Assembly: GCA_051453625.1 (NCBI GenBank)
Contig: JBOZIK010000001.1
Span: forward strand, 152,836,018 to 152,900,017
Direction: 5' to 3'
DNA: 64,000 bases
Source of the DNA: Welwitschia mirabilis
Taxonomy: Eukaryota; Gnetophyta; Gnetopsida; Welwitschiales
Shown here: positions 1 to 10,244 of the stretch, in pieces
Numbering within the stretch: the stretch's first letter is position 1
Layout: every line of letters begins with the position of its first letter
The notes under the pieces: model-generated
What the model was told of the DNA's origin: nothing
The model's database searches: none
Seen by the model: the letters and a program-made list of their open reading frames with translations, nothing else
Made by a program: the position numbers and the translations under genes

Positions 1-1019
1 ATATAGGTAATGGAAATTTCACAAGTCCAACAAATGAGCTAACCAACAGTTATTATGTAGGGTTCTCGTTTGACGTGCAGTGGTCATGTAATGGTTTTTC
101 CTTGGCTAATTGCACTTGCTACTAGCGCTTAGGTGGTTAACCCACTCTAGTTAAAGCCATTAAGTATGAGGCCTTGTATTTGAGTCTTTGCTATGACATT
201 TTATATTGTGGGCCCTTGACTGTTCCTTAAAAATTTTAAGACTCTCATATAAATATTTTAATCTATAGAATACATTTTTTAGTTAGGTAATTTTATTTTA
301 GAGCATATTAAATCTACCAAGAGATATGCTCTTTGCTTTTCATAGAAATGTCATGTTAAAATAGTCATACATATATTTCACTTAGAGTATAATGTTGTTC
401 ATGTAACTCCTAGGCTATAGTCTAGTTGTTGCAAAAAGGGATTGTTTGATAAATCTAATTATAATTTATCATAATTCTTATTATTTAGTATCGTAGAACT
501 AGAGACATCTTTTTCCCTACATTTAAACCCACCAATATTATTTAACTATGAGTGATGTTTTGCACTTAATTAGAGGTAGACATTAAATCCACAGAAAAGC
601 AAATGTTACATTTTAGTATCAACATATTAATAAGAAGTGCTAAATTTTGGTGGAATGTTTATGTTATCGTCAGACTATTTGAGCATGAAATGTGAATGTT
701 ACATTTCATCTATAAATACATTTCTTATATGATAAACATTAATGAACACATGATATTCTACTTTCTTATATGATAAACCTTAAAGAACACATGATATTTT
801 ACTTGGAATACATGATAAGAGTTTTCTCCTCTAATCTACATAAATGTTTTCTCCATCAACTAGTTTTTGAAGTGTTTTTTTTTGGTTAATCTTAGTTTCT
901 CTTGTTATTCTTATGTCATTTAAGATTCTAAAATCACCTTGTCTTTTAGTATATTACATGTATTAAGAAATTAATACTTTCTATCCTAAAGAGTATTATG
1001 TGAATACATTAGAATTAAT
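1..1019. other. AT-rich stretch without recognised gene
   Basis: I see no convincing coding frame here. It lies downstream (on the minus strand) of the integrase relic that follows, so it may be the eroded 3' part of that gypsy element, but no chromodomain or LTR boundary could be identified. The only clear structure is a short tandem duplication at 721-802. Confidence 0.4.
721..802. repeat. Two-copy tandem repeat, 41-bp unit
   Basis: Two adjacent 41-bp units (721-761 and 762-802) begin TTTCTTATATGATAAAC and share the core ACACATGATATT. They differ at only a few positions. This is a simple local duplication; no function is evident. Confidence 0.85.
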
Positions 1020-1720
1020 TTATGATAGCTATTCTTATAGGAAGAATTAAATAAGGTTTTAAGATGGTTACTCAAAGCTCAACATTTAGTTAACTAATAG
1101 CAATATTTTGTTCCATTTCTCTTAATAGTTTATGATATATTATCCCAATTGGTCATTTAAAATCTAGTTAACTTTTTTAATTTTTCCTTGGTCTAAAGAT
1201 TATTTATTATTACCTAATATAACTTAGTGCCAAATGTTTTATGCAATGTCTTCTGATGCCTTAGTTTAAACCTAGCATTCATATTAGATATTATCTTCTA
1301 AAGAATAACATAAAGTCTAACAGCTTTCACAAGATGTAGTCTTACTACATTTTTTATGATTATTTTTAAATTGTTTGGAAGTAAAATGAGTAACTTTAGT
1401 TAAAATGTCTACTATCATTATTACATCATGTTTTATTCTTTTTGTTTAACTATCCTATGATGAAATCCCTATGAAATATATCTCATTTTCTTTTAGGAAT
1501 GACATGAGAATAAAACAAGCTTACAAAATTGTAATGTTTTAATAAGCTAAGCATCTATTACCATATTTTTCTTTATTTTTTTAAACATCGATGCCATAAA
1601 ATATTTCATGCAATATCATGATCTCTTTCGATCTTCTACAAAATGTTTGTTATCTAGTTCCTTTAAGATTTACAAACATATTTTACTATGCTCTAGAACA
1701 TACAAATTTCATTTACATAA
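1020..1720 (-). pseudogene. Ty3/gypsy integrase relic
   Basis: Reading the minus strand in shifting frames recovers the landmarks of a plant Ty3/gypsy integrase in the right order. A region like the first-Asp strand (…VIMIVVDILTKVTHF, about 1440-1390) comes first. Next is a stretch matching the second part of the core (RFKLRHQKTLHKTFGTKL-like, about 1270-1220). Then comes a VN-stop-ILND, YIINY, EKWN block (about 1180-1110), and finally a FNSSYKNSYH block (about 1060-1030). These correspond to the family's DRLTKSAHF, FWK.LH..LGT, RVNQILEDMLR and EFAYNNSYH segments. Many stops and frameshifts make it non-functional. The sequence is closer to chromovirus-type integrases than to the Athila-like ones elsewhere in the window. 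The exact edges are uncertain. Confidence 0.6.
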
Positions 1721-2389
1721 TATTAATCCATATCATGTAAATTAATAGTATTATATTATTAATCCTTTCTACCATTTCTCCTTTATTTTTTTCATTAATT
1801 AATCCCATTATAAAGCACCTATCAATTCTTCTAGTTAAATAGAAGTTATTAATATCATATATTTAATAGTATGATCAACTTAGGGCATTAACAACCTTAT
1901 TATGCTTTTTTAATAATAATTTCAAAATCATAATCAATTAGTGGTTTAATCCTTCCTATGTAATAGATAATAAGATGTGATTAAGGGAATAGGTATATCA
2001 TAATGTCATGATCTATACAAGTTTTAAATTTCTCTCCATACAAATTATTAACATAAGTAGGGGTGTAGATGACTAGTAAGAGACTACCTATACAACACTA
2101 TTAGATCTCATACTAAGTGTGATGTGACTATTCATAAAGATACAATAACAAAATACCATATAATATTTTACATCATGTAATCCCACAACAGGAGGGTTAA
2201 GAAAGAGTGGTAAGCAAGGTTAAGGACGGTAGGGGTGAATTAGAGTAGCGGAAGCTAGGAGATGAGTAATAAAGCATAGGGGAACTATTTTAACACTAGA
2301 AGAAGCACCATAATCAACTAAGAAGGCATTCATTTAAGTTTTTTAATTTTGAGTTATTTAGATTTTCTCTAAAACTACACTTCTTGATA
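1721..2389. other. Intergenic AT-rich sequence
   Basis: No coding frame or repeat was recognised. The right part may include the 5' untranslated region of LINE A, since its ORF1 start codon lies at 2390. Confidence 0.35.
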
Positions 2390-3158
2390 ATGGAAAAAGC
2401 AAAGTTCTCCACAGATGATAGTACATTAGTTCTGAATACAGATGATAATGCATGTACAGAGATTGATAAAAGATGTTAAAATAGTCTCATATGTAAATTC
2501 ATTTGTCAGGTCCTAAGCGAAGTTACTAGAGCCTAAGTCGTTACCATACTAAATGGTTTGATACTATTTTATTTTAACAATAAAAAGGATAGAGATAAAA
2601 GGATAGCAAGGGACCTATCATTCTTTTGGATGAGAGGACTAGCTCTAGTAAAATGAATCCTAGGGATGTAAGTAGACCTAAATCTTTTTCAGAAGTTACT
2701 AATTCAGATTTAGATTTCCACATCTTCAGTGGAATTATGGAATGAGGAAATCTCATAAAAATATCCTCACAATTCAAAGAACTCATTAAACTATATAAAA
2801 TTGCTATAAAGCAAACAAGACTAGTCTTAATTAGATTCTATGTTTAAATAAGCTTAGAGATAGTAAAGCAAATCTAATCCATTAGATATTATTTCAAATG
2901 AAGGGAATGCAACTTGAAAGTTGAATACGAAAACTTGCAGTAATTTATGGGATGTGTGAAAAATTAGGACATCCATTAGGGAGATACCCAAGGATAGAGA
3001 AACTGTGCTCTCACTATGAAAAGAAAGGACACTCCAAAGAGGAATGCCAAAAAAGACAGGTGGAAGTGGAAGAGATGAAACATGCATGCACTTTCTGTGG
3101 GAAATTAAGACATAGGACAAAATACTATTGGCATAACAAGAAAAAGGAAGAAATGTAA
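2390..3158 (+). pseudogene. LINE A ORF1: nucleic-acid-binding protein relic
   Basis: The frame opens at ATG 2390 (MEKAKFSTDDSTLVL). It runs through a DUF4283-like segment (FYFNNKKD, then FFWMRGLALVK at about 2555-2675) and ends at TAA 3156-3158. The last 70 codons hold three CCHC zinc knuckles of form C-x2-C-x4-H-x4-C. In each, one or two cysteines are now tyrosine: YGMCEKLGHPLGRY, CSHYEKKGHSKEEC and CTFCGKLRHRTKYY. ORF1 proteins of plant L1 elements bind the element RNA and form the ribonucleoprotein. Several in-frame stops lie in the N-terminal half. LINE B at 33588 starts with a clearly related ORF1 (MEKT, stop, FSKEGNTLILN), which supports this start codon. Confidence 0.75.
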
Positions 3159-3404
3159 AAAATCACTGTGGTATACCTAAAAGAATAAAAGAAGAGACAA
3201 AATTCCAACTATAATCCATTTTCATCATTAATAACTAAAGGAGAAGAGGGAAAGAAATAGCCAAAAAAGCAAGACAATAATGCATAGCTGAATGACATCA
3301 AATAACATACCAAGAGAAGACTAAATAATAAATTACTGAGCAACATGGAGATCATAGAGAACATGGCAAATAATTCTCAAGCAATAATAAATGAAAAATG
3401 AAAA

Positions 3405-4770
3405 AAGGATTAGGATTGAAAGGGCAAAAACCAACCTGATGGACTATCTCACATGGTGTTGTAGGAGTTTAGGATCCCTCTATAAAATGTAGACCCTAAT
3501 AAATACTATTATAAAGAATACAATTAAACTAGTTTACTTACAAAAAACAAAAATAAGTAGTGATAAATACTTAGGATAGTGCTAAAGGACTAGAACATCT
3601 TCATCATGATAGTACAAAGGAAGTTAAGAGGAATAATGATTTTAACCAGAAAGGAAACTAAGCTAATTAATAGAGGTTATGACCACATCTCATTTTATCT
3701 TAAGAAAGAGAATTAAGTTGTTAAAAACATTTACAATCCACAAAGTAATGTGGAAAAGGACCAAGTATTCAATAAACCATGTAACACCATTACAAACAAG
3801 AAGACATAAATGATGTTAAGATACTTCAACTAGTGCATTCATAGATTGGAAGAAACATTAAAAAAGGATAGGGGATGAAAGAACAAAACCAACCTGGCAG
3901 ACTGTCTCATATGGAATTGTAGGGGTTTAGGATCATTCTATAGATTGCAGATCCTAATAGGTACTATTATAAAGAATACAATTAAACTAGTTTACTTATA
4001 AGAAACAAAAATAAGTAGTGACAAAGACTTGGAATAGTGATGATAGGACTAGAAAGTCTTCATCATGAGAACATAAGGTAAGTTAAGAGGAATAATTAAC
4101 CAAAAATGAAGGTGAGCTAATTAATAGAGGTTATAGCCACATCTCAGTTTATCTCACGAAAGAGGATTAAATTGTTACAAACATTTACAATACACTAAGT
4201 AATATTGTAAAGGACTAAGTATTTAATGAATTACTTAACACAATTACAAACAAGAATAGATAAATGATGGTAGAGACTTCAACTAGTGCATTCCCAGATG
4301 GGAAGAAACATTAAAAAAGTATTGGGAATGAAAAGGCGAAAACCAACATAATGGATTATCTTACATGGAATTGTAGGGATTTAGGGTCCCTCTATAAAAT
4401 GCAGACCCTAATAGGTACTATTACAAAGAATATAATTAAACTAGTTTACTTACAAAAAATAAAAATAAGTAGTGATAAAGACTTAAAACAGTGCTAACAA
4501 GACTATAACATCTTCATCATTAGATCATAAGGGAAGTTAAGAGGAATAATGATTTTAACCAGAAAGGAAGTTGAGCTAATTAATAGAGGCTATGACCACA
4601 TCTTAGTTTATCTTAAAAAAGAGGATTAAGTTGTTACAAACATTTATAGTCCACAAAGTAATATGAAAAAATATGAAAAAGGATCAAGTATTCAATAAAC
4701 TACTTAACACAATTACAAATAAGAATGGCTTTATGGTGGTAACATAATTTAACTAGTGCATTCATAGATG
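3405..4770 (+). repeat. Triplicated LINE endonuclease segment, unit about 456 bp
   Basis: Three head-to-tail copies occupy about 3405-3861, 3862-4316 and 4317-4770. The marker CCAAC ahead of the ORF2 start falls at 3431, 3889 and 4343, so the spacings are 458 and 454 bp. Each copy encodes the same N-terminal endonuclease block: (M)DYLTW.CRGLGS, a KLVYLQ(E)TKISS segment, an ELINRGYDH segment and a GDFN-like end. The copies differ by scattered substitutions and small indels, so the triplication is not recent. Only the third copy runs on into the rest of ORF2. Confidence 0.85.
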
Positions 4771-7240
4771 GAGAAAAAAATCAGATTGTGATTAAAATAG
4801 TAAAGGATTAGATATTTTAGAGATTTTATGATTTAGTGATACTTCATCAATATCCCAATCATGGGATGCAAAAAATATGATCAAACAGAAGGTAGGCTAG
4901 CAATCTAATTATGTCTAGAATAGACAGAATTATGATTGGAAGAGGGATCATTAACAAGATGGCGATTGAGGCATGGCATCTCAATCGAATAATGTCAGAT
5001 GATAGACATGTCAGATTTTAAGTAGGAATGAATTCATCTCCAAAATAATTCTTCAAGGTGAGAAGATACTAGACAGGGAAAGAAGATATGAGTATGATGA
5101 AAATAATCTAGCAAAAATACAATAAGATCTAACAAGTACTTTCATGTATAGAGATCTAAATACTTTCAAAAACTACATGAAAAGTTAGAAGGAAAAGGAT
5201 AATATGATATTTGATTCTTGTAAGAACCTTGAAAGGGAACTACAGAAGGCATAGATCAAGTAGGAATAAGGTGGAAATCAGAATGACCTTAGACACCAAG
5301 AGTATATATGCCTTTAAAAGATTTAGAAAGTCATTGTAGATGAGAAATAATATTGAAGAGAAATATCTAGAATTAAATGGCTATTAAAAGGAGATAAATC
5401 TACAAAATTCTTTTTCCATTAGGTGAATAAGCACAAAATGTATAATAAGATCAAGAAACTTAAGATGGAAAATAAAATCTTGAAAAAGGAAGAAGATATA
5501 AGATGAAAATGAAGAAACATCTGAGGGCTATGTGGAAATGGGAGAATATCACCCCCAACTTATTAACCATTAGAAATAATATCACTGAAGAGGAAAATGA
5601 GAACTTCAATAAATCCATAAATAGGGAAGAAGTAAGTAGAGCCATTAAATCCATAAAAAATAACAAAGTCCTATAGCTAGATGGTTGGCTCATAGAGATC
5701 TTTAGAGTCTACTTCTTTATCTTAGAAGAAACCATTTAGGACATCATGTAAGAGATATTCACAATAAAAAGAATACTAACAAAAATGAATAAGATTATAA
5801 TAGTACTTAATCCAAAGAAAATAGATGCCACTAGCTTCTATGATTACAAATCAATTAGAACATGCAATGTGCTTTACAAGAATTTTGCAAATATCATGGT
5901 TGGCCATATCACCCCCACTACTATCCAAGGTCATCTATCTAAGCCAGGCCGGCTTCATTTACTTAAAATAAATTCAAGACTAAATGTTACTCATTCATGA
6001 AATCATCCATTCTATTAAAAAACATAAACTTCGACTAATGCTTAATAGCTAAGGATTATGACATAGTCAATTAGAGCACCATTGAAACCATCCTTAAGAT
6101 ATTGAATTTGCTAAAGAACTAGTAAATCTATGGATGGACATGCAAGCCTCAACTAAATTATACCTTAGGATTAATTACAGTAGATTAGAATACTTTATAA
6201 TAGGATGAGATCTTAGACAACAAAATTCCTTTTATGCTTATCCATTCTTATTCGTAATGGATGTATTACAAGAAATGCTAAGTAGAAATGGAGTCAAAGG
6301 TATTAATATTGTGATATAAAAATTCATAAATAACCACTATGTAGATGACATCACTATCATAACTCGAGCTCCATGCCAGTAAGTAAAAGCTATTAGAAAA
6401 TCCATGGAACTTTTTAATAGAGCCATAGACCCAAAGGAAAAATTAGAGTAAAATAAAAGTTTACTTTATAGAATAGACTATTAAATGTAGGAGTGATATT
6501 ACCTAAATTTTAAAAGCCAAGGAGAAAGAAATCAATGTTATATATTTAGGGATTCTACTATGGAACTGGCATAAAATTCAAACTTTATATCATGTCTTTC
6601 AAAAAATTTAAAAGAAATTTAATCTGTAGATGAACAAATTTTTATCAACAAAAGTAAAAATTATCTTGATAATTCTTACCTCATATTAATATTCAACTTT
6701 ATTGTTTCTATTATGTGTCATATTCCATATTTTATAAACTTTATTTACTTGGATATTAAGTATATTAAGCTTTTAATTAGATTATGAATTACTCTTTTCT
6801 AAAGATCTCATCAAAATAAGATGGTATTTTAAATTAACCTTAGTTTGTAATTTTTAGAGTTCACCATGAAAATGATAATAATTATATTGTACGGTTTTGT
6901 GAGAAAAGTTATTAAACATTTAAAATTAGATAATTCCATTATGTAAGAAATTTTTTCCCCGAAACAATAGCAACTGAAATGTATATTAGCAAGTAGTATT
7001 TATAATTAAAGAAGCCACACCTACCCCCAGAATAAGACTACAAAAGGAGTTGTACCATCCCTGGGCTATAGTGCTTGGTTTATAAGTAACATGGTATATA
7101 ATAAAAAAGTACTAGCTACAAAATTAGGGGTGACTACATCCTTGTTCTACATAAGATACTAATAAATAAAAGAAGAGAAATTATTTAATTAAACCTAGGA
7201 CTATAAAAGATTAATATCCCCTATATTTTGGGAATAAATC
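3439..7240 (+). pseudogene. LINE A ORF2: endonuclease-reverse transcriptase relic
   Basis: Reading across frameshifts gives an L1-type ORF2. The apurinic-endonuclease N-terminus MDYLTWNCRDLGS is clearest in the third repeat copy (ATG 4351). The endonuclease end SRIDRIMIGRG lies near 4915-4945. The linker EISRIKWLLKGDKSTKFF sits at about 5355-5415. The reverse transcriptase region shows NREEVSRAIKSIKNNK (about 5625-5670), SIRTCNVLYKNFANI (about 5845-5895), PFLFVMDVLQEML (about 6240-6280), the catalytic box YVDD at 6338-6349 and IYLGILL (about 6540-6560). This enzyme would nick target DNA and copy element RNA from the nick. Stops and frameshifts abolish function, although YVDD is intact. Past 6600 the match weakens; a terminal zinc-binding domain is not seen before 7240. 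Confidence 0.75.
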
Positions 7241-8465
7241 ACTTTGATGTTGTTGGACCATGGACCTACCTAGCTTATCTATCAAGACCTCAAATGTCTA
7301 GTTTACTTCCTTGAATTCCTCCACTTCTACTTTATTCTTGTCTAGATGGAGCCTTAAAGCCTTCTTATGCTATCTCATTTTAACCATGTTCAAGATCACT
7401 ATATCAGTGATTTCAAGAACTAGAAATGGACATATTTGCATATCTTGAATTGTGGTATACATAACTTCCATTCTAGCTTGTTATATGTTAATGTCCTCAT
7501 GGTTAGCCTAGTGATCTTATTCAGAATTAGAATCTATTTGATTTTGGGGTTTTATCTCCTTATTTGTCTTTGGTATTTTTGGTTCCTTAATAGAATGCTC
7601 CTTCGATGAGTGCTTGGTCACATCCTACTCAATCAAGTCCTATTCCTTCTCCTGTTTTGTAGATCTATACTTTTCTATAAAAGGAAAAATCATCTCTAGA
7701 TATTCTTGCACTTCCTATATTAGGGGCAGTGTCGATTTTCTTGGTGTCTGATATGCACTGGTTTGTTCCCATATCCTCTTATTGAACTTTGGCTTTCTTT
7801 TCTTCTTTTTTACATTTTATTATTGGAATTCTTCCACTGTCTTGCATCTCTGAGGAGGGAAGGGATCCTCCCTTCTCATTTGAATGTCTCTTCATACTCT
7901 CCAAATAGCTATGATAAAGCCAAAATGCTAAGTGGTATCCCTTCTTCTCAGAACTTAAAGAAAGAAATGTGGCAAGTTGATGCAGTGCCTTAGGTCAAGG
8001 GCTTCAAAAAATATTAAATGCAAACTAGAAAGTTTTAAACAATAGCTGAATTAACAAAATACCTATCTACTAATTCAACCCCTATGCCCCAAGGAGGAGG
8101 AAGCACTTTCTTGCTAATATGCCCACTGGAGAGCTTAGGGAAGCCACCTGGAAAGAAGTGGTAGACCTTCCTTTGTCCTCTATATTTCAGGGAAATATTC
8201 TCCCCTTATGCTATCATATTGAGATATCAAGATAATGCTTCTTCAGTTACCTTGATTAGTAATGTGGTCTTGTTTTCTTCCCATTACCTAAAGAAATAGG
8301 TAATATCATGATCCAGCTCCTCCTTCAAGTTATGCAACAAGGCATCTTAACCTATTAACTATACCTTACTTTAGAGCTCCAAACAGCCTTTGAAAAGGTT
8401 TGGATTCATTGGTTCATATGTTGGTGGAGCCACCATTGCAGCCTAAATTTTCAAGTGATACCATT
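7240..8465 (-). pseudogene. Unrecognised protein-like frame downstream of LINE B ORF2
   Basis: The frame carrying the last recognisable ORF2 motif (IWCTRNDIIFN, about 8530-8500) continues to about 7880. It gives protein-like sequence such as AAMVAPPTYEPMNPNLFKG, LHNLKEELDHDITYFF and KVYHFFPGGFPKLSSGH. About 13 stops interrupt it. From about 7700 to 7240 another minus-strand frame is more protein-like: hydrophilic and probably coiled coil (HKKALRLHLDKNKVEVEEF). Together these make roughly 400 codons beyond the point where plant L1 ORF2 proteins normally end. I recognise no family. It could be a C-terminal extension or third ORF of this LINE, a captured host fragment, or a separate eroded element. 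Confidence 0.45.
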
Positions 8466-8976
8466 GAATCCTCTTAGTATCTTTAATAAGAAGAAGAAGA
8501 AGAGAAACACTATTAAAAATAATGTCATTTCTGGTGCACCAAATCTACTATAGCATTAGTCGAATCTGTTTCATCTACCATCGTATTAGTTCCTGTCTTG
8601 CAATATAATAACTTTCATTAATCCTAATATACTTATACTTCACTTGCATTCATGGAATAGATGATAATCGTCCTCCTAATTTGATTGGTAAATTGAGCAT
8701 GTATATGAGACTTGTGTGTCTCATCTAATGAGTTTATCCTTGGTTAGAAGCCTATTATGATCTTTAAAACAGTAAAAAAAAATTATTTTATCATGGATTT
8801 GCCCCTACCAAAATCTCTTTCCTTTTTCCTTCTTGCCATATGTTTTCACTAATATCAATTTTATTGTATCTTCATTAGCCATACCTAATTCATTATGTCT
8901 TTTTGGGATCTTGGTAAATCTTTTCAGGGATATAACTCACCTCTAATCATTGCACATGATGGATATTAATTAACTT
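8466..8976 (-). pseudogene. LINE B ORF2 C-terminal zinc-binding domain
   Basis: One minus-strand frame reads KTYGKKEKGKRFW, stop, GQIHDKIIFF, NRLLTKDKLIR, EDDYHLFHECK. After a frameshift comes IWCTRNDIIFN. This is the zf-RVT (reverse-transcriptase zinc-binding) module that ends plant L1 ORF2 proteins. It is in the same orientation as, and continues, the LINE B reverse transcriptase truncated at 30013. The two pieces are parted by the gypsy elements E1 and E2. In the zinc-binding part the expected CPLCG-like motif reads TCSIY, so a cysteine is lost. Confidence 0.7.
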
Positions 8977-10244
8977 TGTAGTATAATAAACTAGATTTGA
9001 AACTAAGTTAGAAACTTAGTTATAATTATTCTTTAGGAATGACATTGGGTATTGGCTAGAATTGCACTAACTTTAATTCTAATGCAAGTACCAAAAAGAA
9101 ATAAAAGAGAAGAAGAGATGAAATTTAGAATTGAGTTTGAACTTCATCTGGAAGAGTAGGAAAGCAAACTAGCTCTAAGGTATCAACAATTTGTCCTTTA
9201 CAATCCTTCACTCCAAAGTTATTCAATCTCCTTCTTGCAAAATAATAAAAACTATCAAGTGATTTATGTTTAATTCATAGGGCATAATCTCATCCATCAT
9301 ATGATAAATAGTGAATTAAACTAACAATTTAATCTTAAATAACAATAGAAAGTAAGGGATCCTAAAGCACTCAAGATCTATGAAATTAAAATACTAATTA
9401 ATAAGAAGAAATTCATGCAACTAAATTAAACTTAATAGTTAAAGAAGTTATGTAAGCATCCTAAGTATAATATTCCTCATGAATCAAGATCAAAGGAAAA
9501 ACAACTTTTGTAGCATAGAAAGAACAACTTTATAGTGAATGAAGAGGAAGTACAAAGAACTCTTCAAGCAATCCTCAAAGACTAGCTCACTCCCCCAAGG
9601 AGTCACCTAGAAATCCATCATAATTTAATGCTCCAAAGTCTTCAATTTCTCCAAGGCAAAGATGAATACAATTAAGGGTTTAAGGCCCTTTTATAAGGAG
9701 AGATGGGGGTGAGGAATGGTTATAACTCTTAGCTTGTAGCATTAGGTAGAATTTTCATCATTTAACATTAGGTACATCAGATTCTATCTTGTAGCATTTG
9801 GTGGAGGCCATTAGGTAGTGTTTGGTGGAGTCTTTGTCATGTAGCATTTGGTGAAGTCTTCGTCATAATGAGTCTAGCATGTGGCCTTCAAAGCTAGATT
9901 CCTTTACCATTTCCAGATGTCTCCAATGCCACCTTCACATGCCTCTACCATGTGTTTTCAATTGATTCTATTATGTATCATCATCTCATATCTCCATTTG
10001 CTACCATTGTTTTATGTGGAATTAAGTCCTTCTTTCACCATGTGTTCCAAAATGTGGCTAAAAATCTATAACTAATATGGAGAAACATAATCTTAAATTT
10101 TATATGGAGAAAACATAATATTAAATTTTATTTTAAAAACAATAGAAGACATAATTAATAACTAAAACAATTAAATTAATGTCTTCATTTACAATAAATT
10201 GGCCTAAAACACTTAATGTAAATATTAATTTTTACATGTTAAAA
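8977..10244 (-). repeat. E1 left (3') LTR
   Basis: It starts TGTAGTATAATAAAC at 8977 and ends TTTTTACATGTTAAAA near 10244, about 1.27 kb. It is homologous to the LTRs at 18686-19856, 19879-21091, 28779-30012 and 48737-50036. A conserved interior track is AGCATTTGGTGGAGTC-like text near 9790-9850. The last two bases of the expected terminal CA are mutated. Confidence 0.8.

Larger units (their letters stand above)
2390..7240 (+). mobile_element. LINE A: plant L1-type non-LTR retrotransposon, decayed
   Basis: ORF1 (DUF4283-like plus CCHC knuckles) is followed by ORF2 (endonuclease, then reverse transcriptase), the usual L1 order, all on the plus strand. No poly(A) tail or target-site duplication could be found. 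The 3' end runs directly into the inverted 3' end of LINE B near 7240. The element carries many stops and frameshifts and an internal triplication (3405-4770). The 5' boundary is uncertain; 2390 is the ORF1 start codon, so the true element should begin further left. Confidence 0.75.

Noticed and set aside
2854-3120. Minus-strand ORF of 88 codons overlapping the LINE A zinc knuckles
   Set aside because: It is the antisense shadow of ORF1, whose plus-strand frame carries the CCHC motifs.
7763-7993. Plus-strand ORF of 76 codons in the tail of LINE B
   Set aside because: The minus strand in the same place continues a longer protein-like frame, so this is probably an antisense shadow.
9881-10075. 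Plus-strand ORF of about 60-68 codons repeated at 9881, 19508, 29619 and 49698
   Set aside because: All four sit at the same place inside homologous gypsy LTRs, antisense to the elements. Shared descent of the LTRs explains the resemblance, and the frames differ in start and length. Not treated as a gene.
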